A stretch of DNA of 64,000 nucleotides from Melastoma dodecandrum (taxonomy: Eukaryota; Streptophyta; Magnoliopsida; Myrtales; Melastomataceae): contig JARUPY010000474.1 of the NCBI GenBank assembly GCA_029817715.1, forward strand, positions 2,480,001 through 2,544,000, read 5' to 3'. The notes under the pieces are model-generated. The model was given only the letters and a program-made list of their open reading frames with translations. It ran no database searches and was not told the origin of the DNA. Position numbers and translations under genes: made by a program. Positions 36,125 to 47,400 of the stretch are shown piece by piece; positions within the stretch are counted from its first letter, which is position 1, and each line of letters opens with the position of its first letter.

Positions 36125-37097
36125 GAACTCCATTCACGGCGAATGGACAGACAGGTGAACCAGAACCCAGCCCGAATAAAACAAGGTGAGCCATCTATGT
36201 TCATGTTGCGTCCTTGTTTTGTCTATCATGGATATACTCCTTTCACCTGAATTGCCTATGCTTTTGCCACTAGAAAATAAACTGAACAAAGAGTCTCTGA
36301 TGTCTGGGGAAGATCACAATATTCTACGGGGAACACAATTACTGAAGGCGGGCAAGCTTGCTGCAACAGGTGACTTTGAATATTTACCTAGCTTCAGGAT
36401 TATAATGTACCTGAAATTGATGATTTCTTTTCATATGATATGACAGTTGTAGAAGATGACCCAATTCCTAAACTAAATGCAAAAGCAGTGCAAGTTTCAG
36501 TAGATGACTATGAATGTCTTCCTTCTTACACGAGAAGTTTAGCATCATGGGGGTATGGAGACTGTTTACAGTGACCATGATGTGAATTGCGTGCTCTAGC
36601 AATTTGGAGAACCGTCGAGTAGATTGAAGTCAAGGATCAAGTACTCCATCTTTGACCTCTTTACTTTAATTTTTTTTTTTTTTTTTATTTTCGTTTGACA
36701 GCTTGTTTCGTCTGATCAACTACAAGGTTCATTCTTTGTATTTTTGAGGGTTGCAAGTTTTTGTGTATAGGGAATCGGTGAGTGCCAAAGAATTGTGGTG
36801 CTAGTGCCTTAAAATATGTTAAGGCTATTAATAATTCTGTAATCTTGATAGCGTCTTCAATAGTATATAATTTGTCTGCTGTATTTTCAGCATTTTGAAG
36901 TGGTGGATATGTATATGCAACAGTTCAGAGGTGAGTGATGATTTGATTTACTGCAAATAAAAGTCCAGCAGTCTCTCCATACATTTGTTGTAACCTTGTA
37001 GGATTTGCACGCTGCTGTGGAGAGAAGATCAGCTTAAGCCTCAAGCAGAAAGAGAACAAGTACTTCTTGCCGGACGAAGTTTCTTCCTTAGATCTTG
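36125..37097 (+). pseudogene. SKA3-like kinetochore protein, C-terminal exons, disrupted
   Basis: Exons 36125-36185, 36274-36369 and 36447-36552 join in one frame (ELHSRRMDRQVNQN.., ENKLNKESLMSGED.., VVEDDPIPKLNAKAVQVSVD.. ending LPSYTRSLASWG). A fourth, 37002-37097, carries DLHAAVE..KISLSLKQKENKYFLPDEVSSLDLG. The YExLPSYxxSLASW..L..AVEKI..SL..K...F..DEI.SL.LG pattern is that of a plant protein I believe is the SKA3 (spindle-and-kinetochore-associated) homologue; that name is from memory and uncertain. The junction into exon 4 is out of frame and exon 4 has a 2-base insertion (near 37022), and neither the N-terminal half nor the final exon is visible, so it is a broken fragment. Confidence 0.5.
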
Positions 37098-38533
37098 GTT
37101 AGTATATCTGTTCTCAGTGAATTCTGCATACAGGAACGATTAGGCAAAAGAATAAGCACTTCAAAAACAGTAGTCTGATTTAGCTGAGCACCCGGTCTGA
37201 ACGATACTGGTCGAGTCCTGTCCCTGCATCAGATGAGAAACTAGATCGTGAATTGTGGCATCTAGTGCAATTTTCTTTTTGACCTTAGACTAATGTAGTG
37301 TGTTTATGATCAATACCAATGACCGGTGACGAGCTAGTTGGTTTCAGCATCATTGCTAGTATAATTAATTCAGAGCTGCTTACTTCTCTAGCTCCCATCC
37401 TCCCAATCTCATCCTGGGGTCGTAGTTTGTGGATAAACGGGTATTCATTCCCGAGTTTGCTAGAGTGCTTGGGCCGTAAAACACAAGGCTGCCTAAGTGA
37501 GAAAATACACAACAGAGGGATTTACTTTTTGCAGCAAACGTGCAAGGTAATAAAACCAACAATGCTACAAGAAGCTACATAATTTGACATCACTTTTGCA
37601 AAACTAGATGCGAGTGTGCTATCTGAAATGTCTGAGTTCAACCAAAAACATTCAGCCAAATGTCTAGTACCAGTGAGTAAAAAGGAAACGGCAAGTTTGA
37701 TACTCCAGCAAGGAAAGACAGCCTCGGAAAGAAACAAGAGCCGGTTGTTTCAAGAAATATGGGCTTGTCTCTTTTTTATTTTTAATCTTTTGTCTGAGAG
37801 TTGGTCTGGAAAATATGGACAGAACACGCAAATCAACAATTTGAAACACACAAATAGGAAGCCCCCCCGTTTCACAAATTAAAGTCTCGTGTCAGGCCCA
37901 AATCTCTTTCCGGATTCTCTGTTGAAATCACTTGAACTTGGAGAAAGTTCTTCATGGCTACTACTGGATGCAATAGGGTGGGTGACAAGGATGGACCTGC
38001 GTCTGGGTGGTTGATCTCTTCCCCCAAGCATAATCTCTGGGATATCTTTCCTGTCTTGGAAGCGTCTTGGATGAACCGTGGCCATGGCGGACTGAAATTA
38101 TTGTGGCAACCTCGTCTGACATTGCAATGGATGTGTTTGTACCCTTCTAGCATTGTTATATGAACGTGGGTGCTTCAGTTGCAGCCCGCCGCTTTACATT
38201 AGTTGCATGATCTATGTTTCTTGATATCAAATGATTCGTCAAGTATTTGGTTTTGGGTGAACTTTCAGCAATTGAGATTACTGCTCCGCTTATCGACCCC
38301 AAGTACCTCAAACTTTAGGATCTGTTGTCTGCAGGGAGAGTTATGATCTGAACCGATAAAATGGCAATGGACATTGAAGAATTACGATAGAACGAATTTT
38401 CTAATTCATCGATCCACAAATTTACCGTATTTTACTGGTTGGAGTGAAAACAAATATTTACTAATCGTGCATTTTGTTTGTGACCAAAGATTAACAACAA
38501 TCTCCGGGTTATATAACCAATACTGTAGTTCCC
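37098..38533. other. Intergenic; one unrecognised open stretch
   Basis: A minus-strand frame at 37879-38085 (68 codons, Ser/Arg-rich, MATVHPRRFQDRKDIPE start) has coding-like composition and could be a terminal exon, but I know no match and see no partner exons. The rest shows nothing. Confidence 0.3.
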
Positions 38534-39742
38534 TCAAAGAAAAGCTGACAAATGCTGATGTTGCTCCCATGACTGTGTCACCCAGAAAGGCGGTGGCTCA
38601 ATCTTGTCCGATCCCAATTCGCACAACTGACTGATGCGTCCAGACCCTATGTTGTACACCCCAATGTCGTGTCCGCCATACAGGTAATCCTCGTCCACCC
38701 GTTCCCAGTAGTCATCGGTGAAGTATATCGAGCCCCGTTCACATCCAGGGAACTTTGCAGCTGATACAGATGTTGATTCACTGCCTCCGATGAACAGGGC
38801 CTGGCCTCCAATGCCAATGTGGTCGGCCGCCACCCAATCCTGTGATTCTTTGTCCAGGATATAAACGTGAAACTGGAGAGTCCTGTACGGACAGACCAGG
38901 GGATGAGTGTCGGTGTCGATGAGCAGGTCAGCCTCCGTGACTGGTTCATTGTTCCCGTTCACGAATTCCCCGATGAGCCTCACAACAAGCAGGAGCGTGC
39001 CATCAGTTTCCACCAAGTAGTTATGGTTGGAGTAGAGTCCACCCATTGACTTCAAGAATTCTACCGATCTCTTTGGGAACGAGCATTCGATATCCATCAG
39101 TATCAGTGGCACTCTTGCTTTCACGTCCCATGCCCGGACGAACCCCTCACTCGAGAGGGCAAAGATTGTTCCAGAGCGGCATATCACATCGTGGTACGAG
39201 CGGCGACGCCCTCCCTCGGGGATCTCGTTCCATGAGCTGTCAGCAGGCCGAGCATACACGAGCCTCGAGTCATCCCCACAGATTGCCACAACCAAGAAAT
39301 CGGTGCTCCCCCCAGGGAGAGGACTAGAAGTGGCGACAATGGCCTTGTGGATGAAGAACTCGCGCAGGTTCTCGACAGGGACAAGGGATGTGTGGTCGAA
39401 ACGCCCCAGGGACCTGGTGCGGTAATGGGCATGAAGAGTACCATCGCGGCTGAAATAAGTGCCGAGGATGCAAGGGAAGGTGTCAAGGGGAGGAAGGGCA
39501 AGACGGGTGGCATCGAAGGGGTTGAGAAGAAAAGGGTTGCATTGGTGGTCGAGGAGGAGAAGGTAGCCACGGGAGGAACCAACACAACGGCCGTCGGGGA
39601 GGCGGTGGGAGAAGGAGAAGCGTCGACTCAACTGGAGGCTGAAGAAAGAGCAAGAAGAGTTTCCGGGGTGGGTTGGGGGAAGCATCATCAGTGGAGGAAG
39701 AAGCTCTCGCTCTCCTTCGGAGAGATCCATCGACGTCAACAT
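38534..39742 (-). CDS. DUF295 (KIB-type) protein lacking an F-box
   Basis: A single-exon frame of 402 codons. It fits the plant DUF295/KIB propeller family: LPPTHPGNSSCSFFSL, CVGSSRGYLLLLD, NPFLLNPFDATRLALPPL, then W-E-I-P strands, CRSGTIFALSSEGFVRAWD, GGLYSNHNYLVETDGTLLLVVR, and the C-terminal GGQALFIGGSES..CERGSIYFTDD..GGHDIGVYNIGSGRI. Many relatives have an N-terminal F-box of about 45 residues and join SCF ubiquitin ligases. Here the first ~15 residues (MLTSMDLSEGERELLPP) run straight into the DUF295 part, so the F-box is absent. No frame breaks. Probably expressed; function unknown. Confidence 0.85.
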   Translation of the reverse strand: MLTSMDLSEGERELLPPLMMLPPTHPGNSSCSFFSLQLSRRFSFSHRLPDGRCVGSSRGYLLLLDHQCNPFLLNPFDATRLALPPLDTFPCILGTYFSRDGTLHAHYRTRSLGRFDHTSLVPVENLREFFIHKAIVATSSPLPGGSTDFLVVAICGDDSRLVYARPADSSWNEIPEGGRRRSYHDVICRSGTIFALSSEGFVRAWDVKARVPLILMDIECSFPKRSVEFLKSMGGLYSNHNYLVETDGTLLLVVRLIGEFVNGNNEPVTEADLLIDTDTHPLVCPYRTLQFHVYILDKESQDWVAADHIGIGGQALFIGGSESTSVSAAKFPGCERGSIYFTDDYWERVDEDYLYGGHDIGVYNIGSGRISQLCELGSDKIEPPPFWVTQSWEQHQHLSAFL

Positions 39743-40551
39743 GGGGAGAAACGATCTTTATTTCAGGGTGTGTTTATGAAGGTATATATAATAGTTTTAT
39801 TAAGATATATTATTGCAGGAGAAAATATTGCGGGGAAGATTGTCGAATATATATTCTCATTGTAAAATATATCTGATATCACATGTTAAAAAAACGAATC
39901 TCAATTTGATATTATTTATGTATGTGTAAAAGAAAAATGATCAATAATGTTAAAATCGAATAGGAGGAATGGGCTGGAGGCCCAACTTTACAAAACCCTA
40001 AATGGAAAGCCCCACCCACCCATACACGATGATACCCAAGTTCACTACACTCCTGCGTATGTCTGTCTGTCTTCCTTGAAATTCATTTTCTCCGCCTCAA
40101 ACTCAACCCCAATCGTCCGTCAACCTTCCCCCCCTCCCCCTCCCTTTCCCGTGAGCGACACGATTTCCCGTTGGTAATATTCATGGTGGCTGCACAGTCT
40201 TCGATTTGTTTTCTTATTTTTTTTTTCTCTTTTATTAATTTTATCTGGATTTCGATGATGAATGGCTGTGATTGATCCGGTTTTATATTGAAATGTTTCG
40301 CCGATCCTCTGTGATTTGATTCGAAACAGTGAGTTCACTTACATTTTCTTGAATGTGTAAGTGACCGGCGACATGTCCAGTGGATTATTTCTTTTTATTT
40401 ACATTTATGGAGAACGATCGCCTGAACTTTTGTTTAGCAGCTACTATTTTTTCTGGGTTTTTTTTCTTGTTTAATTTATGCTGTGCAGACAATGAGTGTT
40501 CTGAAAGTGTCAGTTTCTCCCTTTAGGTCAATAGAGCTTTGATATATACAA
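39743..40551 (+). promoter_or_regulatory. 5' region of the 218-aa protein gene: UTR intron and upstream ORF
   Basis: A pyrimidine-rich likely 5' UTR ends TTTCCCGTTG at 40173. A GT..AG intron at 40174-40488 (T-rich, TGCTGTGCAG acceptor) follows. After it comes an upstream ORF of 17 codons including the stop (40492-40542), ending 9 nt before the main ATG at 40552. Such a leader intron is common in plants; the uORF could reduce translation of the main frame (inference). Confidence 0.5.
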
Positions 40552-41208
40552 ATGGGGTATGGTTCATGTGGGAAGGCGAGCTTGCAAGGTATGAGGGTAA
40601 CTCCTTGGATCGATGACGAAGAAAGGGCAGTGCCCAGGAGACGAGGACGGGGGTATGCTGGGGACGACGATGAAGAAGCGGCCCTTAATGTCGAGAACTT
40701 GCACGAGATTTTGGATAACCTCTCCGTCCGAATGGACGCCATGGCAGAGAGATTTACGGCTCAATTTGACGACATGGCCCATCAAATCGAGCTGTGGCGC
40801 GATGAAGTCAAGCCCATTTGCTACATTGTCTGCGACTTCTTTGCCCAAAACCCTGATCTCGTCGTGGGGTCCATCGGAAGGACGACGCTGCAGAACATGA
40901 TCATGGTCAAGGAAGACGATACGTGGTTAAGGTTGAATCCTCGGGGTGGAGAAGAGGGCGAGGCACCAGATATGGAGAGGGGAAGACAGGTGGAACAAGA
41001 TGCAGTAGAAGCGCTGAATGTAGAGAACTTACAGCAAAGGGTTCACAACCTCTCGCTCCGAGCCAATGCCCTGGAAGGCCATCTCCGTGCACAACTGGAT
41101 GGGCTGGATAGACAAATAAAGATACTCGGCCATGTTAAGCTGATCTGCAGGCATGTGAGCGACTTCATTTCCCAGAACCCTGGTTTCCTCCCACTGCTGA
41201 ACAAATAA
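40552..41208 (+). CDS. Unrecognised 218-aa protein with two copies of a 60-residue unit
   Basis: A single open frame. Residues 44-104 and 154-213 are diverged copies of one unit: ALNVENL..NLS.R..A....RAQ.D....QI......K.IC..V.DF..QNP. The spacing is 110 residues and each unit is helical in pattern. The N-terminus is basic/acidic (DDEERAVPRRRGRG) and a charged linker (GGEEGEAPDMERGRQVEQD) lies between. No signal peptide or membrane segment is visible. Both copies keep the same hydrophobic and NP positions, arguing for selection on a real protein. I do not know the family. A 5'-UTR intron upstream supports a real gene. Confidence 0.7.
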   Translation: MGYGSCGKASLQGMRVTPWIDDEERAVPRRRGRGYAGDDDEEAALNVENLHEILDNLSVRMDAMAERFTAQFDDMAHQIELWRDEVKPICYIVCDFFAQNPDLVVGSIGRTTLQNMIMVKEDDTWLRLNPRGGEEGEAPDMERGRQVEQDAVEALNVENLQQRVHNLSLRANALEGHLRAQLDGLDRQIKILGHVKLICRHVSDFISQNPGFLPLLNK

Positions 41209-43550
41209 CTCTGGCCGACTACCCTGCCCCTAGTGTTGTACACACGGCATACCGGGACGGTGGAGCAAAGCATTAACAAATGTTTCACTTGTTTGAACTC
41301 AGTGGCACAAACTCTGGTCGGTTTGGGAGAATCGGGGTTTTAATTCTGCAGTTTTCATTCCCTTGTTTAGGGTCGACAATGTCGTTGCTCTGTTTGGAAG
41401 ACGTTCTTCAATATGGTATCCAAGCAGGCAGTGTGGGCCCCACATGTGTGCATCTCTAACGTTGGATTTTTGCTTTCTTTTTATATGTAAAGGTACATTG
41501 CATGACTCATTAGGTCCTAATATATTTGATGACAAAGGGTCTCTCGATTACTTTAAGCCTGTCGGAGATGAGTTTTAAAGGATCTTGTGTTCTAAATAAT
41601 AAAATTCACTACAATGATTATTTAATTATTTGAGTGCTATCTCTCTGTGTCTCTGCCTCCTCCAGATGGATTTTATCTGATTAATGTGGAACAGCTCCTT
41701 TTTTTGATAATTTGTTATTACCTCAATCCCCTCATATTACAAGAATGAGCTCAGATTCCTTGACAGGGAGCTGCTGCCGCACCTTTCCCAGCTTGCCGAT
41801 GATGTCCTTCTGCGGTATGCCGGGAGAATCGAAGAATTATCCCTCATTATCGTGAACTTGCATCATCTCTCCTTCATTCATTGCGGCCTCATCAGGCTTA
41901 TGAAATTTGAATGAACATCGACTGTGAGCCATGTCAGCAGCTTCGGAAAGATCTTCATCGAATGCTTGTTTTCCTCTCGGGCCCAGAGATCCACTGATTC
42001 TGACACGAGGAAGACAAATCTCGAGCAGCTCGAACTAGACGCAAATTGAGTAGAGGTCAATTTACAGACCATCGACTGATCGAAGAAGCCAAAACTTGAG
42101 ACGGAGTCAGTCGAGCAGTGGCCAAGTCGAGAAGATGAGAAGACGAGCATGACTCAACCACTGTATTTACTTCTCTGCATTTTGCCAGCATATGTTTGTA
42201 AGTAATCATTGGTTCAATGAAGGTCATGCTTAGCCTATATATTGCTGTTATACGGATAGATTTTCTTTCAGACATTTTTCTTCGCAGAGTGGATTCAAAG
42301 TGCGGACCAAGTTGAACATGCCAACCGGTAATAGTGTACCTGTATTATCCGCATTGTCCCTCTCGCCTTCGTGTTGTATCACAGTGGTGATTGTGTATTT
42401 GTGCGGACGTCTATTCTCATATTGTTGATCATGATGGTGTCTTTAAATCCGTTGATCATCGAGTCAATCCTTGAAACTTACTAGTGGGGTAATTTGTTTC
42501 CGGTAGGCATTCAATGCAACCTATAACGACCCGAACATTTATAAATCTGAATATGTAAATAAGACCCTTGAAAATGTTCGAACGTGTATTGCGAATGTGC
42601 ATTTCCGACATACTGTGTGTGTGTAGAGTGAGCTTGAGTGAATGAGATACGAACGTGGAAGTTCTCGGATGCTCTAGAATACACGTTTATAGAATCAATA
42701 CGGGGACGACGCAAGATGAACAAGCACATGAATCGAAATTCCACAGTAGATAATGGAATATAGATACAACACTAGATCACACGCGCATTGGAAGGACGTT
42801 CGAAGTGGGAGGGTATAAGAGAGTTTTCTTCCTCCATCAACACCTTACATATACTTGAAGAAGGATAGGAAGGAGAAGACCTTGGTTACCATAAAATTCT
42901 ACCCTCATTCCCACTTGTGTCACACGTGGAATATAAAAGGAAGAAAAATAAAAGTTTAATCCCACCTTGATTTTGTCGAAGGGAAGGCGAAAAAGGACAG
43001 AAAATTAATCCCTTTGCACTTCATTCTCACGTCCGGAAGTATTAGGGAGAATGAGAGGTACTACCAAGACGGATTCTCAAGCGAAGTTGCCTCGAGACGA
43101 AGTCTTGCAAAGGAGCAGGGAACTGGTGGAGTTGGGCACGAACACAAGCACAAGGTACGACCCTCCCTTCCCTCTTCTCTTGTGTTCCTTAATGGCCATA
43201 AAATTCTGCCGCCTTAGATGTATTATATATGTTGAAGTTGTTGATGTGTGTTCGGTGTTGTGTGGGTTGGTTGGAGGGAAATGGAAGTTCGACCCTTAGA
43301 CTTGAGGGAGAATTCTCGACCCCTTATGGATTATGAATGGCCTGTTTCTCTTGGAGAATGAGGGTGACCACATTCGGACTCCGATTCTCGGTGAGGTGTC
43401 ACTCCGGGTTGGAGGGGAGAGCCTCCGTCATTGTGTAAATTAGACTAATAAGTTGTTTTAATCGTTGGTAATGATTGATAGGTGAGTGTTGTGGTATTTG
43501 TATATCCATGGGTGTTGGCCCAAAGATTACACTAAAAAGAGGGGAGGGAT
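41209..43550. other. Intergenic, no gene recognised
   Basis: Includes the 3' flank of the 218-aa gene. Short frames at 41363-41578, 41878-42150 and 43014-43299 have no family resemblance or consistent splice partners. Confidence 0.4.
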
Positions 43551-43559
43551 GAATCACTG

Positions 43560-43960
43560 TTAAGTCCAATTAAGGATTTTTTTAACGGTTTTAGCAACTC
43601 TTACGGCGGAGAAAATTGTTGTAAAACAGAACATTTCGTTAAAGTTTATGTAATTACAGAACGCGTGGAATGGACTTAGAAATGAATTCGGAGAATACAA
43701 TGGTTTTATAATGGTTTTACCAATTATGAATTCGGAAAACACAACGAATTCGGAGAATTCGGTAACTACGTCTACATCCATTACTAATACTTGGAAGTAG
43801 TGATTACAGTGTAGAAGATAAAACCTTCTGTTGTGTAAGAAAACAATTTTTTTAACCACGGGGCGATAAAATTAACTTAACGAGTGCAGGAAATTCTCTT
43901 GCTGGGGCGATAAGATTAACTTAACGAGTGCAAGAAATTCTCTTGCTGAGATTTGATTGT
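43560..43960. repeat. GAATTCGGA-rich repeat and a 50-bp tandem duplication
   Basis: GAATTCGGA(G/A)AA recurs between 43680 and 43765. Just downstream, GGGGCGATAA.ATTAACTTAAC..GAAATTCTCTTGCTG is present twice in tandem (43860-43906 and 43907-43950). Confidence 0.6.
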
Positions 43961-44169
43961 GTTTAAGTTGAATCACAAGAACCTGGTTGGAGGCTTCAGC
44001 CTTTTGTGACTTAGTGGCGGGCTGTCCTTTCTGTGGATCCGCGGTCAGACTCAATGACACTATCCTCCACATGTTCGGACGTCGTCTGTTGGGCTTTTCT
44101 TTTTGTATTTTTGATATAACCTGTAAAAACGTCTACATGAAGTTATCATTCTCTTACCGCTTGTGCCTA

Positions 44170-44570
44170 TTACAGACTCCTTCTCCTAGACCTGCTGTAC
44201 GCCGACTTGTCAGCCATCAACATGCTTCCAAGGTCCTATTACACGAAACCCGACATTACAGACAGTTTCCCGGTCAAGTCCTTCAGATCCGCAGTCACTG
44301 ATGGCTACGGGGTGACTTCACTAAGGTACACCGGTTGCAAACAACAAGCAAACAAGACAACCAACTACAGATGTTGTCAGTCCCTGATCACTTACGACTG
44401 CTATAGACTTCTTCTCTTCGACCAACTCTGTACACCGACTCACTAAACCCTTCTCCCCAGGCGTTGTTGCACGCAGTCCGACGTTACGGACAGTGTTCCG
44501 GTTGAGTCTGTTGGATCCTTAACCACCGGTGTCTCCGGAGCGGCTTCACCAACGTTGAACCTATTGTAGT
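44170..44570. repeat. Diverged ~245-bp duplication
   Basis: 44170-44330 and 44412-44580 share an ordered set of landmarks (CTTCTC..GACC..CTGTACxCCGACT; CGACxTTACxGACAGTxTxCCGGTxxAGTC; GATCCxxAxxCACxGxTGxCTxCGG). Probably retroelement-derived; no protein match. Confidence 0.4.
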
Positions 44571-44699
44571 CACTTCCTGCGAGAACGCTCGCCTGGAGAC
44601 TTCGTCCTGCATACTCAATACACATGTTAAAACACCACAATAACACTGCAAGTGTGCCAAGACTTACCATCACAATGATTTCTAACCGTTTAAATTGTT

Positions 44700-45530
44700 T
44701 TTGTGTTTTCTCCTTTATAAAACAACTCCAACCTACTGTTATTAAGTTTATATTACTAAAAACAAAATTCGACCAGATGCATTCTCAAAATGCATGAATT
44801 ATTTACGAACAACCTCTGATTGATTACATATCAATTAGATTCTCAATATCAAGATAACGCATTATAGAAGGTTGGGAACATATTTGATCAACAAATTTCT
44901 ATAGTTGGAAAGAAATGATATTTCATTTCCAACCTGAGAAATCTAATCATGAGCTAGTGCATATATCCGTTGATGACTATCCAAAATTAATTTTGTTTTA
45001 ATTGGATATTTTAATCTCACGATAGAGCACTACAGAAGATTCGGTCAAAATAGACGAGCAACCTTCTATTCATGGAAATAATCAATTATTTATTTCCAAA
45101 ATGAAATGATTCATTCCAGATTAGTTGTCATTGTATCTGGACGTAATTCATGTGAATTGTATGATTATTGAATGTTTCTTATAAATATTATCTCCCCAGA
45201 GAAAGTTCATAAGAAATTTCCAAGTTTAACAATATAATTTCCGTAAATAGGAAAATTATATTATTTTCGACTTTTATAGTTTGTCTTACGAGGTAAATAG
45301 TTTAATATTAATTCAAATAATATTCTTAGGAATATTCTTCTTTTGAATTAATAAAATAATTACATCATTCGATCTAAAATAATCAATAAAGGATGTATAA
45401 AATATTTTTGTGATATATTTCATTTACTATGAAGTATATCATTGTTACAAGATATTACAACTTCTGTAAAGTCATAGCAGGTCAACCTGCTATACGACTC
45501 ATCATCAAAATCATATCAATAATGGATAAG
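44700..45530 (-). repeat. Copia-type LTR-like block A
   Basis: 45230-45520 is a diverged direct copy of 56960-57300 (shared TTAATTCAAATAATATTC..GGAATATTC.., ATTACAA.TTCTGTAAAGTCAT, CATCATCAAAA). On the minus strand its start reads TGATAT(G/A)xTTTTGATGATG, like the LTR-like start TGTT..TTTTGATGATGT at 58146. The other end is not defined. Confidence 0.45.
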
Positions 45531-45550
45531 ATATGCTCATGGTTGTAGTC

Positions 45551-45960
45551 CTAATAAGGAAGGATGTGAGAATGAGATGGCAGGATGAGGGGTGCTCTCC
45601 TTGGTAATATGTTAATAAGTAACCTCGTGGAAGGTGTGGTGAAGTAATTGTTGTTACATGTGGAGAGGACACGTGACATGGGTTTGAGGGTGGCTGAATG
45701 AAGGTAGCTGTGGGCGGGGGTATTGGATGATTTGCTCAACATTTCTTGAAAGTACAAATCTGTTACATTGGTGGCATCGTCGGTCTTTTGGCATAGTATG
45801 AAGTGTGTCACTTTTTTGAGTTGATCGACCACTGCCATGATTGAATCACTTATCCTTTGCGTTATTAGCAATCCTAGTATGACATCCATTCTCACGTGCT
45901 CCCATGGTTAGTCAGGTACTAGTAGTGGGTTATACAAACTTTGGGACTGTACTCGACTCT
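45551..45960 (-). pseudogene. Ty3/gypsy (chromovirus-type) integrase scrap
   Basis: Minus strand: an MDVILGLLITQRISDSIMAVVDQLKKVTHFI pattern matching the integrase core start (MDFI.GLP.T....D.I.VVVDR..K..HFI), preceded by WEHVR-like residues. Only about 100 codons are recognisable, then random sequence. Dead fragment. Confidence 0.7.
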
Positions 45961-46389
45961 TCAACTGATAAATGACACATCTCAAGATGAGGCTTTGAAC
46001 CCATCTTTCCATTCGAGGCAAGTGTCATGCGATCCACCTTCCATAAATTCTCGAATGAGTAGCTCTCGAGTTGAGCTTCTGTGAATTGAAAGCTTGGAGT
46101 CTAGAGGGAGTGCAAGGTCGTGTCCTTCTTATTCTAGGAATGACAAGGTTACGTTCTTCAAATCTCGAGGACACGTATGCTTGTAAACAGTAAAAACAAA
46201 AAGAAAACGTCAATTTTTTTAAATAAAAGAATAACTTAAAAAAAAAAAGAGAACTAGACTCTAGTTGTCTCCCGAGAATAACTTGATTTATAGTTATCGA
46301 CTTGACTGTTTGATCGAATTAAGCTTCTTTTAGAAAAGCAGAAGCAACTTCTCGATCGAAGCTTCCTTGATAATGGATTTGTCATTGTC

Positions 46390-47400
46390 CAGTCACTTTG
46401 AATACTCTCCCAAAACTCTCCTTTAATACCGCAACCGCACCATGTGGAAATACTTAAGCAACTCGAAATGGCCCCACCATCGCGATTTCAGCTTCCCAGG
46501 GTATTGAATAACAAAAGAATTGGTATATCAATACTGATTCTCGACAGGCAGATCTAATTTTAATAGCCGGGAACAATCACTCAACCCCTAAATTCACGGA
46601 ACAATTCTAATCCTCCACGAGAAGTAAGAAATTCCGCATACCCCTGATTTAGCGCCAAAGAATTTCCCGCCGCTACCATATGGTACTAATAGGCCTGACT
46701 CGAAGTGTCTGGGGAGGATCTTACCGTGATGCCATTTTTTTTCATGTACTTATATACTTTTCATACGCTTGCAGACGAAATTCATCGAGTTCATTCAATT
46801 GACGAAGTTGTCTTACACCAGCCTTCTTCAAATCAAAATTCAATTTCTTCAAACCTCAGTACGCCTTGTGTTCAAATTTCATCGGAAGATGGCATGCCTT
46901 ACCAAACACCAGCCTATATGGCGACATTCTGATTGGATTTTTTATACCTATTTTATATACCCATAATGCATCATCCAACTTCATTGACCAACAGTTATTA
47001 AAAAAAACTTCATTGACCAATCTTTTCTCGTTGGACAGGCCGTTTTCTCTAGTATACCCTTGATTTCTTTGTTAGTGACTTCCGCTTATCTATGGATGAT
47101 ATGTTGTTGCTATTTTGTGCTTGATACCATACTTCCTGAGTGTGTCAAATCGTGTAAAAATATGTTTCTTCAAAACTTTATACACAACTTTAGAATCATT
47201 AGTGGGTAAAGCTATTGCTTCCACCCACTTAGAAACATTATCAATAGCCATTAGGATATACTTGAATGATAGAATGAAAGGACCCATGAAATCAAAATAC
47301 CAAACATCGAATAGCTCAACCTCAAGGATTCTTTGCAATGGCATCTCATGTCTCTTGGAGATGCTTCCTACACGCTGACACCTGCCGTAAGATGCAACAA
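46390..47400 (-). pseudogene. Athila-like gypsy integrase relic
   Basis: Minus strand, from 47400 down: CQRVGSISKRHEMPLQRILEVELFDVW..DFMGPF..YILMAIDNVSKWVEAIALPTND (integrase core), then GIKHKIATTYHP. After breaks, in the 47060-46705 part, come MSPYRLVFGKACHLP.., KAYW..KKLNFDL and QLNELDEFRLQAYE; decayed LLFN..PGKLKSRWWG-like C-terminal residues lie near 46500. This is the signature of plant Athila/Tat integrases. Several stops and frameshifts. Confidence 0.8.

Noticed and set aside
39347..39865. 172-codon plus-strand ORF
   Set aside because: Antisense shadow of the DUF295 gene; low-complexity Gly/Glu/Val composition.
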